The notes under the pieces were generated by a model that did no database searches, was not told the origin of the DNA, and worked only from the letters and a program-made list of their open reading frames with translations. The position numbers were made by a program, and so were the translations under genes. A DNA stretch of 64,000 nucleotides from Piezodorus guildinii (taxonomy: Eukaryota > Arthropoda > Insecta > Hemiptera > Pentatomidae), in contig CM041292.1 in NCBI GenBank assembly GCA_023052935.1, positions 141,883,143 to 141,947,142 on the forward strand, written 5' to 3'. Positions 48,300-59,829 of this stretch are shown in pieces (the first letter of the stretch is position 1; each line of letters begins with the position of its first letter).

Positions 48300-48895
48300 G
48301 GGGTGGTTATTGGGATTAATTAATGTGTTTTCGGGTATTATAATTAAGTTTTTCGAGCTGTTTTCATATCGCTCCCGCGCATTTTCACTCGAATTAACTT
48401 TTAATATTTTTTATTAACATAGGGGTTGATAATTGTGTTTTCGGGTCTTGTGATAAAGTTTTTTCAACTATATTTTTATCTGAGAGAAGGATGGAGTCAA
48501 TATAACTCACAATTAAGCGTAAAATTAATTTATTGGTGCCGACGTTTCGGCCTAATTTATAGCCCTCCTTCAGGGTGATTGTGTGAGCTGAGAAGGCGTC
48601 ACCAACAATGGGTCATATATTTTTTATCGTTCACGCTTATTTTAGCTAAAATTTACTTTTTATATTTTTATTTATATAGGGATTGATAATTGTGTTTTCG
48701 GGTCTTATAATTAAATTTTTGAGTTTAATTTTTTTATCGGTCTCGCGCATTTTAACTCTAATTTACTTTTAATGTTTTTTATGGATATAGGAATCTATGA
48801 TTGTGATTTCGGGGGTTATGAAAACGTTTTTGGAGCTGTATTTTACATTGCTCGTGCGCATTTTAACTCACTATTACTTGTAAAATAATTTAATT
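48300..48895. repeat. About 120-bp tandem repeat, four diverged units
   Basis: The stretch GATTGATAATTGTGTTTTCG followed by GGGTCTTATAATTAA and CTCGCGCATTTTAACTC recurs near 48320, 48425, 48680 and 48790. One unit is split by a 135-bp insert at 48481-48615. Confidence 0.75.
48481..48615 (-). mobile_element. Fragment with a CCGAAACGTCGG motif
   Basis: On the minus strand CCTGAAGGAGGGCTATAAAT is followed by GGCCGAAACGTCGGCAC, a layout seen at ends of Penelope-like elements, where hammerhead-type ribozymes occur. The fragment interrupts the 120-bp repeat. Confidence 0.4.
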
Positions 48896-50373
48896 TGGGG
48901 ATTGGCTCTTGTGTTTTCCGGTTTGCTGGTGGTTAAATGTATGCGGGTCAGACTGCAGAGTTCAGACGCTTTCCCAGGGCGACCACGTCGAGAGAGCCTT
49001 GCCATCTTCCAGGCGTAGGTGGTGGAACTACGTCCCTGAAGAGGAAGTTCACACAAGCTGATGAATTCTAGAACCGAGAGAAGATGGAGTTCCTCGTGGA
49101 TAGTGGCATTTCTCGCCTCCTGGAGCTTTGTTCCTCTGGCTATCCTTCTTAGAATGGAGTTCCTTGTTAGCGTTGACTGGTAGAGGTGGCGGAGCAGGAG
49201 AGCACCATGGAGCAGAGTCGGTCTAATGACGGCCTTGTAAATCTGCGGCGAGATGAGTAGGTGGTAGGGACTTCCTGCGGGCCAGCTTAATTCTTTCCCG
49301 TACATGGCTGGAGAATGTCAGGTGTCGGTCTAGGGTCACACCCAAGTAAAGAATCGAGTTTGAAAGAGGCAGTTTTACAATGTCTGTCTCAAACTTGGTG
49401 GGTAACTTCTTCTTCCCCTTCGGAAATCACAAGATGATGGCGTCCATCTTGGCTAGATTAACCGTGATGCCGATCTTTCCTAATTTCCCAACTGACGTTG
49501 GCTGCTTCCTGTTCCTAGTCACGTGCATTGGTAGAGCTCATGCTGGTGGCGTAGATAGCGACGTCGTCGGCATAGGCTGCTACCGTTGCCCCCGGATGCT
49601 TTACTGAGACGCACCAGTGCCGTAAAAAAGACAAACAGTAACGGCCCCAGCACAGACCCTTGAGATACCCCACAGATACTATCCCGTGTATTAAACGGCT
49701 CCTACCGACCCGTACGACGAGAGATCTTCCTCTAAGATAGTTTCGGATCAATCGGTATAGAGAGGCGGGATACCTGAACTCCTCCAGGTGGCGGAATAAC
49801 AGAGTGTGAGACAAACAGTCAAAGACCTGCGTACAATCCAGGGAGATCTGTGCTGTGGCATCGTTGTTCTTTCTCATCCGCTCCATGGTGTGGCCCTGCA
49901 ACTTAGGCAGATGGTGTTCACAGGCTACCCCTCGTTGGAATCCTGTATGTTCTGGTGGGATGATGTTCTCCTCCGTACAATCCGTACGCTTCATCAGATG
50001 GTGGTGCACCAACCTTTCCAAGATCTTACTCATGTTCGAGAAAAGACTGATCGGGCGTCAGTGCTCCTTTGAATCTCCACTCTTCCCCGGCTTGAGTAGC
50101 GGCACTACGATCGCTTCTTTCCAAGCCTTATGAAAGTAAAATAACCGGATGCACGTATCAAAGATGTTCAACAAGAAGACTTGACCCTTCCTAGGGAGCA
50201 TCTTCAACAGCACAGAGGAAATATCGTCCTGCCCGGAGGACTTCTTGCCCTTAGTACGCCTATGATAAGGGCACTTACTACGGTAAGGGCAATAAGCACC
50301 ATCTTCATCATCATCTCCATTATCCTGTTCTTCGACGTCATCAGCTGTGTGATCTGGGTCGTGAGTGTTGTAT

Positions 50374-50375
<2 letters not shown>
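48874..50375 (-). pseudogene. Second Jockey-type LINE, ORF2 RT fragment
   Basis: Minus strand, less AT-rich than the flanks. RT pieces: NMSKILERLVHHHLMKR, EHTGFQRG, LDCTQVFDCLSHTLLF, YRLIRNYLRGRSLVVRVG and AAYADDVAIYATS. Then a frame break to the thumb/C-terminal part IYKAVIRPTLLHGALLL (49305-48874). Different from the Jockey family of copies A-D. Confidence 0.7.

Positions 50376-50426
<51 letters not shown>
50376..50426 (-). repeat. T51 run: A tail of the gag-only unit
   Basis: 51 uninterrupted T on the + strand, directly at the 3' side of the minus-strand unit at 50427. The length suggests a recent insertion. Confidence 0.8.
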
Positions 50427-51785
50427 CTCAATCCCTCAAACAGAAAAAACATTGGGTTAATATAAATAATAATAGTAATATACATACATTAAAATTTTGT
50501 TCACTTACCATACCTTTTTCTACCTACCGGTATTTGAAGGCTTATTAATTGAGTAGTTATAAATATACTCCCTGTTCGGGGTGTTAATATATTTTGAAGG
50601 TGAGGGGCCTCCGCTTGTTGATTATATGGTATATGGTTATAAATAAAGCTAAATTGAAGAAGAAAATTTGAACTAAAACATAACAAAAGATTAAAGTGTA
50701 CCTGAAAAAGAAATTATTAGACATAGTGAGGTGGGGGGAGGGGATTGGGTAAGGTAGAAGATATGGAAAAGGAAGGAAAGGGATATTGGGTGTGGGGGAG
50801 GGGGATTATTAAGTAGCAAGCTACTTAATGATGTATATTGGATTGACAGGACCTTTACGACCCTGCCATCTCTCTGGGATCTTGGAAGGAGTGATGGATT
50901 GGAAAAGCGGGTTGTATGTCGCTGGTATGTTGTCAAAGAATTTTATATGTCGTCGTGATATGTGTGTTTGTATTGTTGTGTTGTATTATACGCTAATATG
51001 TCGGCTAATATACCACTCTGGCAAGGGGTGGGGATAGAGGGGCATCTGTCATTGGTCCGGCTCCAATAGGTGGTGGTGGTTGGGGGCAGGTCCTGGCGCT
51101 GGTGCTGCTGCTGCTGTGCCGGTGCTGTGGTTCCTCCCAGAAGTCCAGAGTTCGGTAGGTCCGGCTAGGCTAGTCTGCTGGGCTTCCTTGAAGGGGCAGC
51201 ATCTCTTGTAGTGACTTCGGTTCTTTTTTTTTTTTCTTCATCAGCTCTAGTCTTCGCGGGCAGTCTTTTGAAAAGGCAGGGTGGCTTCTCCCACAGTTGG
51301 AACCGCGGTAGGGCGAGGCCAGTTGTGGTTGGCGTGAGTTCCCCACAACACGAGGAGGGGATTATGTGGCTACCTTACTTCATAATGTGTCCGAACTGCT
51401 GACACTGGCCCCATCTTCTTTAAAGGGGTAAACCCTTTTATTACCCTCCCGATGCTGCGGAGGCTATAGGTGAGGGTTCTTTTTCGCCCCTGGCTTCAGT
51501 CAGGTCATAGTCCATATCGCTAGGACCTTCTGTTCCTGTAGCCATCATATTCAGTTGCCAGTTATCACGTAAAGCCTTGTCAGCGCGACGCTACCTTGGC
51601 TGATGAGGTTGGACCCACGGGATGTGTGGACCCCGACAGCGTACAGGTGCTAAGCTAGACGAGGAGAGAAGTATTCAGCAGGAGTCTTCGGCTTCAGAGA
51701 GAGAGGAGATCTTTCTTCTTCGGCTGCTGGCTGCTCTTCACTAAATCCTCGGAGTCCGAATGCCGACCGTGGAAGTTAACCTCGC
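50427..51785 (-). mobile_element. Gag-only LINE-like unit with long A tail
   Basis: Reading minus: a GC-rich leader, an ATG region at about 51548 (MMATGTEGPSDMDYDLTEAR), stops, a decayed knuckle region (QCQQFGH; NCGRSHPAFSKDCP), a Pro/Gln-rich stretch (PPTTTTYWSRTNDRC), stop, 3' UTR and A51. No endonuclease or RT between gag and tail. Gag-only LINE derivatives are known in insects; here the ORF is broken. Confidence 0.5.
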
Positions 51786-51919
51786 CAAAAACTATAATTA
51801 GCAGTTTAGCTCTTTTACTTCATGTGTATAAAGATCAATAACTAATCTTTTTGTGACTTCGATGACTTACGAAAGGTAACCTTTCTTATTTGTTTTACAC
51901 TCCGTTATATTAGCCTAAA

Positions 51920-53166
51920 AATCCATCCATTTGAAATCGTCCAATTTGCATTAATTTTATCGCTCGACATATTTGATTTTCGTGATTTTTTGACCTGTTA
52001 TTCTTTATTCTTTCGTAAATATAAAACCCATAAATGAAAACAATTTCGGGCCAATACTTTTAGTATTGCAACCGTTTTAAGTCAGTTCCGCTTTCTTGTT
52101 CCTGTATTTTTTAAGATATGAAATAAAAAAAAAAATTAACTATAACAGAAGGACATGCTTTGTATTTTTTGTTCCCACAACTCATTACCTAAATAGTGAA
52201 GAAAGTTGTTTTGTTGTTGATATAAATTTCGTCTTTGAGACTAAGCTGGTTCCGGAGTTGTCAAATTCTTTTAACTGTTAAAAAATATTAACTACGGCAA
52301 TTTCGCATACTTAAGGACCAAACAAAAACTAGAATGATTATGAGAGTATTTTATATAATTTTGGCCCTTACAATACATTACCTAAGTAGCCAAGAAAATA
52401 GTTAAAAAAATCATGAAAAATTAAATCAACTGAAACCTTTGGTACGCTACGACAAGGCTGGTTAGAAATGATTTTAAATATTTTTTTAAAGAAAACTTTA
52501 TTTTAACAGTGAAGAGAATTTTATAATTTCCGAATCAGCTTAGTCTCGAAGACCAAATTTATATCACATAAACACATCGTATAGATAGGTAATCTGTATT
52601 AGTCATAATTTTTCACTCAGTCCCTTTTGAGATATTTCCCCGTGTAAACATCTCGAAAAATGAATTTTTGCCGATTTTAAAAATTTATACACAAAAAATG
52701 ACTATGTTCTCAAGATCGACATTTTTACTGCAAGTAGGACTATGACTAAGCTATAGAAGAAAAAATAATTAAAAGTAATTCTCTTTTCCTTTATATAATT
52801 TTATCTCATTACAAATTCCATTTTTTATTCATTTTCGGGAATTTTTAAAACAAATTTCTTCTCTATTTAGGTTATTAGTTGTTAAAAAAAAAATACAAAG
52901 CATACCTTATCTTATTGTTAACTTTTGTTTTGATTTGATATATAAAAAATTACAGGAATTAGAATGATTTTCCCATCACATGTTTTCACATGTCACACAC
53001 CAGCGTAGCTGACAAAACGGCTGCAACACTAAAAGTATTGGCCAGAATGTTTTTGTTTTTTTATTTATGGTTTTATATTCACTAAAGGATAGAGAATAAC
53101 TGGTAAAAAAAAACGAAAATAAAAAATGTCGAGCGGCAAGGTCTGGACGATTTCGATTGGATTGCC

Positions 53167-53168
<2 letters not shown>
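51920..53168. mobile_element. Foldback element with long imperfect arms
   Basis: Left arm 51925-52290 pairs with right-arm blocks at 52480-52570, 52850-52950 and 53010-53165: GAAATCGTCC / GGACGATTTC at the outer ends, GCCAATACTTTTAGT near 52050 against ACTAAAAGTATTGGC near 53030, and TACAAAGCAT near 52905 against ATGCTTTGTA. The right arm has about 300 bp extra. No ORF. Confidence 0.7.

Positions 53169-53247
<79 letters not shown>
53169..53247. repeat. (TA)n microsatellite
   Basis: About 78 bp of AT dinucleotides; a mariner element sits at its right end and TA repeats resume beyond (53704-53724). Confidence 0.9.
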
Positions 53248-53251
<4 letters not shown>

Positions 53252-53703
53252 CTTGTCCGGAAATTTCTAAGAAAAATTTGGACAAAAATTAAAATTTATG
53301 AACAGCTCGATGTCAAGAGTTGAACTTCGGCCAGCAAGGGGTTGGTCTTCCAAATTGAAATATCCTGATCTAAACCGCGAAAACCACTTCTGAGCCGTGC
53401 TATTAGCAATTGAATCCCAGCCATTTACGAAATCTTTCTTGCAGTTTGCGCTGTGTTTTTCCTTTTTTTTTAAAAGAACAGTATTAATATGTCGAAAATG
53501 ATCTGATTCGTCACTCATTTTGGTTTGCAATAAACTACACTACTGAGTCTCAATAAAGACGAATTCAGTGTGTAAACATAGTTAATTCCATGAGGATTAA
53601 AAGCATATTAAATAAACATTGAGCTTTTTGATTCATTTTTAGTAGAAAAAATTACAGGTAAATTTTATTTTAAAAATTTCCACGAACTTTTCGGACAATC
53701 CAA
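53248..53703 (-). mobile_element. Internally deleted mariner, 456 bp
   Basis: Ends TTGGCTTGTCCGGAAATTTC and (reverse) TTGGATTGTCCGAAAAGTTC are inverted repeats flanked by TA. The minus strand keeps the transposase N-terminus MSDESDHFRHINTVLLKK and FSRFRSGYFNLEDQPLAGRS, then is cut short before the catalytic domain. Same family as the 31266 copy. Confidence 0.8.
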
Positions 53704-53707
53704 TATA

Positions 53708-53741
<34 letters not shown>

Positions 53742-53836
53742 TAAGTATTTCGATCGAAACTTAGATAAATCCACTCTTCCTATCACAGTTCCATATATCT
53801 AGACATTGCGTCATGATCAACAGTGTTGTTAGATAA

Positions 53837-54374
53837 AGCTCCGCTCACAGCTGCGGCCGTCAGTCCTGGCTCTCCCAAGGTCAAGAGAGGGCAGCATCGT
53901 CTCTGAAAATTTTACTAGAAGGTGCTATGATGTTCATGAAGAAAGATCATCGCCCGGAGCCTCTGCCAGGCATGTTATACGGTACGTACGAGGTATGGCA
54001 CGTGAGTTCGGAACCTAATCCTTTTCAACCAACACAACGCATTTTCCCTAATCCATATGAAAACCAACCCCATATAGGTTCCAATCCTAATCCATATCAA
54101 CAATCACCATACATTTTCCATAATTCATATGAAAACCAAAACCGCAGGCCTCCTAACCCACACCAGATATTGTTTGACATGTTCTCGATGGTACAAGAAA
54201 TTTGGCAACATAGAGAGCCTACTCCGCATTGGGGATCTCACGGCAGGAGAACCTGGAAACATGGATTTGGTCGGCATGAAAGGAATCCATCCAAGTTTCA
54301 AGAAATGTTCAAAAAGATGCATGAAAAACAAGAAGAAGACAGTGATAGTTCTTCTCCAGCCCCTCGCAGACATG
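53837..54374 (+). CDS. Probable host exon, Pro/Asn/His-rich, unrecognised
   Basis: Open from a stop at 53834 to a donor CATG|GTAAGC at 54374, with ATG ATG at 53927 as likely start. Coding 53927-54374 gives 149 codons plus one base: phase 1, the same phase and the same CATG|GTAAG ending as the micro-exons. The protein has a tandem motif (PNPFQPTQRIFPNPYENQ; PNPYQQSPYIFHNSYENQ) followed by a His/Trp/Arg-rich part and an acidic Ser-rich end (EEDSDSSSPAPRRHG). GC-richer than the flanks. No downstream exon was identified. It could be the first exon of another gene or a decayed one. Confidence 0.45.
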
Positions 54375-55004
54375 GTAAGCCGAAAAATCTAATTTTTTTC
54401 GTGATAACAATAAATTAAGATATTTGAACAATATTATATATATATAAATAAAACAATAGTTATTTCTATATGTATAAATATTTTCATATATTATTCCAGA
54501 AATTTACAAAACAATATTTTAAATTTTAATTTGCACAGTGGAACAAGGGTGTGCGCAGGAATTGTTAGGGAGGACATCATGTCAATTGAAAATCTTTAAG
54601 GTTAGGGGGGAATGTGGCTTGAAAACAAATGCTAATTTGTATACACTGTCTAGATGTAATAGTATATAATACATCTAAATTAGTAAAATAAGTGCATGTT
54701 TGGAAGTAAAAAACAGTCTCTATATATATCCACACATTTTATCCTAATACCTTTTTTTATATTTTTTAACTTACATTCTTAATTGTCATAACAACGTTTC
54801 GATGCCCTCTCTTTCTCCCCTTTTCGTAGGTTTCTCCTTGGCTATGCCCAAGTAGTCTAATGAATTTCCAAATATAATATATACATACCTAATAAAATAA
54901 AAATAACAAACAATGTCTCCTTCTTAAAAGGTAGTGAGTATTTTAATTTACTTATCATATCTTAATAGTATTGAAGAGAAAACAAATAGATAGCCACCAC
55001 AAGC

Positions 55005-57828
55005 TACAGTGAGGATCAAAAGTATTCGGAATTCGCATTTCATTTAATTTATTAAGTATATTTCACAACAATGAATTTATATAATTCTTTTTCACTCATA
55101 AATCTTTAAAAGATACTCCTATAAAGGAAAATTACTGATTAGATACCCGAAAAGTTTTTTGTTTTTTTTAATATCTGATTTATAATGTAAAATTACAAGA
55201 TTGTACAGTGTCAAAAGTTTTTGGAAATCGTTGTATCCTGTAGTTTAATAGTTTCAAGTGTTCTAAACAATTCTTCTCCTTCATGTAACATATGCTCAAT
55301 CTTGGAAAGAATTTATCAAAAATAAGGCTCTAAAATAAAAACGCAACGATCGAACAACAGCTTCGAATCATTTTTAAAAGCGAAATCATTTAAATGTTAA
55401 AAAGATTTGATGAAAATATATGGATGGCTATGTATAGTGTAGATAATATACTAATAATATATAAAAGCAAAATAGTGAACGTCCATAAAAATATCATTTT
55501 TTAAAAATTATATTTTATTAAAATTTACAACTGTATAGGAATACATCAAGTAAATATGCTGATAAAAGATAGTGTACATCAAGAACGTGAAGAGAAACTG
55601 TCCATTGGCAGCACCCTAGTAATCAATCTAATCAAGAAGGTCTCGAGACCATCTTTTCAGACGCCTCGGAGGATTGTCAGGAATTGAAGAGAAAGCAAGG
55701 ATTACAAAATATATATATATTTTTTTAAAATTATTAATTGATATTTACAACTGTATTTTACAACACGTCTAGTAAATAGGCTAAAAGAAAATAGACATGT
55801 AGAGAAGCTACCCATCGGTAGCACTCTAACAATATTTTAAACTAGAAGGTCTTGAGGCCATCTTCTTTTCAGAAGGCTTGGAGGATTGTCAGGAATGGAA
55901 GAGGAAGCAAGCATTGAAACTAGTGGGTTAGACTGGGAGTGGAGTTTGTCATGGAAGGATTGATACCTGGTTCGGGCTAAATCAGCTATAAAGGAAATAT
56001 TAAGGTATTTATGGATAAGCTTATTCGTGACAAAATAAGGATCGTTTAGGATTTTTCGACGGATTTTGGATTATAAAGATTGGATACGGGAAGAATTTGA
56101 TGGTTTAGTGGAGCCTCATAGCTCAACTCCGTAAGTCCAGATAGTTCTTATGATGGTCATGTAGATGAGTCTTTTGTAGTTAAGTGAAAGTTTAGAGTGT
56201 TTGTCTAGTAAGTGTTGAAGTAGCCGAAAGCGGCGAGCAGTCTCTTGTCGTTTCAGTCTAGTGTGCGGATTCCATGTTAAACGTTTGTCAAGTAGAAGTC
56301 CTAGGTAGCTTATCTGTTCAACTGGAACGAGCGGAATATTATTAAAGGATACTGTAGGGCAGGATGTCATAGGTTTACAACGTAGGGTGAAGGTAATTTG
56401 GTGAGATTTGTTGGAATTGATTTTAATTCTCCAATTCTGACACCATACCTCAAGGTCCCTGAAGTGGGATTGGAGATTTTGAGAGTCAACAATGGGATCA
56501 TTATTGACTGATAATACACAAGTGCCATCTGCATAAGTAGAAAGGAGAGTATTAGGATGTGATGGGATATCAGCTGTATAAACTGTATAAAGAATGGGTT
56601 CTAGGATACTGCCTTGAGGAACACCAGCAGACTGGGTAAAAATGGATGAATAGAAACTATTGTTATTGATTCTGAAGGATCTGTCAGAAAGGTAGGACTG
56701 AATAATGAGAATGTACGTAGGAGGCAGGAATTTACGGAGTTTGTAAAGCAGTCCCGGGTGCCAGACTATAGCATATGTTAAAACTGATTTTTGATGTGAT
56801 GACTAAAATGAGTAAACCTCAGCTTAATTCTGAATTTTTCAGAACTTCTGGAAACACAATAAGTGTTTCGAATGTTCGCCGGATTCTAAAAACAATATGA
56901 CGAAAAGAAAAACATGATATGAGAAGTACGGAAATCGTCTTTCAGCAGGGAAGGCAATAAGAGAATGGGTTGAACGTTTGTAACATTTTTTTAAAGATAA
57001 GGTTGGTGAATGAAAATGTTTATAGATGGATCCCATATTAAAATACATGATTCTTATGAAAAAATAATGGTTCGGAAGAATCAAAATTAAGAATTTAGTA
57101 TGTCATAGTAAAACAATTTGAGCGCTCAGTGATAGTTAGGTTCGTTTTTATTTTAAAAAGTTTAATAACATTGGATTCATGGACAGAATTATTGATAGGT
57201 ATGTGTATTTTTTAAGTGCGAAAAGCCAGAATTAGAATTAGAAGATGAATGAGGAATAAATATTTTTTTTAACACATGTGCGACCATGACTCTGGACATA
57301 TATATGTTATCTATTCAGATTCAGTTGCTGTAAAATTTTCCAAACGTTCTCGAAATTCCACTTCCATTATTTATTTCAAATTCTATTTTTGGGTCCTACT
57401 AAATCAGGAAATACTGTATACAAAATGTAAATGGCCTCAAGAAATAATAAGTGCTTGAGTGGTATAATATTTCTCATCAAACAATCAATTAATTTCTAAG
57501 ATCAATTCTTTGTTGGCAAAAATGTATAATTATAAAAAAAGTTTTAGTAACTTATTTATTATCACTGCATTAATATTATTAGGAAATCAAGTAATACCGA
57601 ATACTTTTGACACCATTGACATACACTATTTTTGATTTTCTCGTAAATGAAGGTTCAAAACGTTAAAAATAAAATGATTGTTGTCGTAATTTTTGGTTTT
57701 AGCTATTGTATACTTTCCTTCTAACATTATAAAATGGTTAAGAGCTCCTTAAAAATATAAAAAATAAGTCGAAAGCAAGTAAATTACGAAATGGTAGTGA
57801 ATTCCGAATATTTTTGACACTCAATGTA
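55005..57828 (+). mobile_element. Tc1-like transposon, interrupted by a Jockey copy
   Basis: TIRs TACAGTGAGGATCAAAAGTA and (reverse) TACATTGAGTGTCAAAAATA followed by TTCGGAATTC at both ends. The right of the Jockey insert translates + as SEFFRTSGNTISVSNVRRIL with KTI, the second helix-turn-helix region of Tc1 transposases, then decayed sequence. An extra TIR-like stretch (CCGAATACTTTTGACACCAT) lies inside at 57597. Confidence 0.65.
55500..56768 (-). mobile_element. Jockey-clade LINE copy D (3' part, two nested ends)
   Basis: 55705-56768 carries 3' UTR and ORF2 from the RT (YADGTCVLSV-like region near 56515) to TSCPTVSFNNIPLVPVEQIS and RLTWNPHTRLKRQETARRF, with one stop after YGVEL. 55500-55700 is a second short copy of the 3' end placed next to it. 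Lies within the Tc1-like element. Confidence 0.75.
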
Positions 57829-58572
57829 CCTGAAATTTCATTAATTTATTGTAATATGTATAACGGCTTGTACATAAGTGGCTAGGTCTGCCTTAGTTAT
57901 TTTTTATGAGCATGGAAAAGGTTTTACAATAACTGTAAAAATAGTCTTGATTTTGTCTATTTTCCTAAAAAAAAAATTGTAAATTTACAGTTTGTTTGTT
58001 ATTTACGCTTAAAAAAAAGAGGACTTGTTATAGTTTGTGGTGGTTTTTATCGTGTTTTTCACCTAACTCTTAGGAAATTTAAACTTGAAAGTAATTTCAT
58101 GAGTTTGGTTTACAAATATAAAAGAATTTTTATGAACATCATTTCTAACTTTAATTTTTTTTTTTGTTTTTCCAATCAGACAATAATAATAACTTTATTA
58201 AGTATTTCTTAAAACAATTTAGCTCAAATGGAACAGTGACTCTTCAAAAAAATTTGAAGATCTTTGTTGTCTTAGGTTCTGCAAGTAATAAATCGACGAA
58301 CATTTATGTAGGGAACTTGAAAACTTTAATCGTAAGTACTACGGAACTGGACTTCATTTGTAAATAAGTGCGGTATTCGCGTGCGATATGGCAAACAAAG
58401 AGCTTAATCATTACATAATTTTTTTAGGAGTCTTATTCTTGCTTAAGAAAACCTTTTATGTTTGTCTAGTTTTCTTGTTAATGAGGTACAGTTCAGTCGT
58501 GTGTTATGGGTAAGGTGGAATGGAAGATTTACGTTAGGGGGAAGGGTGGGAGGGGTTAAAAATATAAGCTGT
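57829..58572. other. AT-rich sequence, nothing recognised
   Basis: No repeat match or convincing ORF; an open stretch at 58164-58367 has no recognisable features. Confidence 0.4.
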
Positions 58573-58585
58573 ATTTTCAAAGAAA

Positions 58586-58851
58586 AAAAAAAAAAACCTG
58601 TGCCTCTACAACCCTAGAAGAGTCTTGGGCTCAGTACATATAGAGATTAGTACTGTTTCTAGGCCAAAGGCTGTGCAATGAGGTGAATTGGCCGAGATCA
58701 CGCTCAGCCGCCAGGTTTTTCCACCAATGTTATTGGGTACCCACTTTATAGAGGCTGGGTCTGCCCCAGGAGGGTCTCCATACCCGGGATACGAACCCAG
58801 GACATGGAGCACAGTTGACTAGTGCTCTGTCCACTAGACCACGCCGCTCCC
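58586..58851 (-). mobile_element. tRNA-derived SINE, 266 bp
   Basis: On the minus strand it starts GGGAGCGGCGTGGTCTAGTG: A box TGGTCTAGTGG and B box GGTTCGTATCC lie at tRNA spacing. It then has a 190-bp non-tRNA body and ends GGCACAGG followed by a T run. A perfect 13-bp duplication ATTTTCAAAGAAA flanks it (58573-58585, 58852-58864). Confidence 0.88.
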
Positions 58852-58889
58852 ATTTTCAAAGAAACATATACATATTTTAGTTTATATTG

Positions 58890-59765
58890 AATAATTATTT
58901 GTTTATTCTCAGTGAAGTCCCTTTAGAATAATGTTACAGTAAATAAATGGTGGAAATCAGAGTCTTAGAGTAAAATATCAATAAATAAAAAAACGAACAA
59001 TAATTTAAAATCAATAAAATATTTATTGAATAAATAAAATATTTATTTAAATAAAATATTTATTAAAAATAAATAAAATATTTATTAAAAATAAATAAAA
59101 TATTTATTAAAAATAAATAAAATATTTATTAAAAATAAATAAAATATTTATTAAAAATAAATAAAATAAAATATTTATTAAAAAGAAATTTGCAATACTC
59201 CTGTATTTTAAAAATAAAATACATTAAATTTGAAAAACATATATAACGTTTGAAAAATGATATACCAGTTGATCTTAAGTATTTTAATACTTTCTATTTC
59301 CAAATAATATTTGGTGTTAAATTTGGTAAATAAAATAAACATAAAATAAATAAATGTATTAGTTTTATTTGTTGATTTTCGCTAAAATTAGCAAATTTTC
59401 TGAAGTATTTTCTGTGAATTGAATAGAAAGAAAGTGGTCATATAGACGGGATTTAAATGTTGAGAGAGTTTGGAAGTCCTGGATATAAGGAGGAATGGAG
59501 TTCCATAGGGATATAGATCTGATTAAAAACTATCTATCGAAAACTATGGTTTAATGTGACGTTATATAAAGTTCAGATGGCCACGAGCGGGTGTTGTGGG
59601 AACGAACGGAGGATTTGATTTGAGGAGATCCGAGATGTAAGATTGCCACCGAGATTGGAGGACTTGGTAGAGGAAGGATGCCAGGAAGTACAATATTTAC
59701 AGCGATAAGAAGGGTAAAGCCACTTCAACTCGAGTGATATAGGTGTCTCTAGTTATAACAAAGAT
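58890..59765 (-). mobile_element. CR1-like LINE 3' fragment
   Basis: The minus strand shows the ORF2 end RSISLWNSIPPYIQDFQTLS with FKSRLYDHFLSIQ (59410-59525), matching the tail of the 32690 element, and the same 3' UTR signature (TAAAGGGACTT...GAATAAA) at about 58905-58935. Confidence 0.7.
59020..59185. repeat. About 21-bp tandem repeat, AAATAAATAAAATATTTATTA
   Basis: About seven copies in the 3' UTR part of the CR1 fragment; each unit contains the palindrome AAATATTT. Confidence 0.85.
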
Positions 59766-59829
59766 GAAAAGTATAAAGGAGTTAAGCTCTCGTTTTAGCT
59801 GTTGGATTTTGGTTACATTAGACTAACTG

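Noticed and set aside
50181..50485. Open frames with Phe or Lys runs
   Set aside because: Translations of the T51 run, the A tail of a minus-strand element.
53082..53323. Open frames of repeating Tyr-Ile
   Set aside because: Translations of the (TA)n tract.
58775..58851. A functional tRNA gene
   Set aside because: A and B boxes are present but the acceptor stem does not close, and the sequence continues into a SINE body flanked by a 13-bp target duplication.
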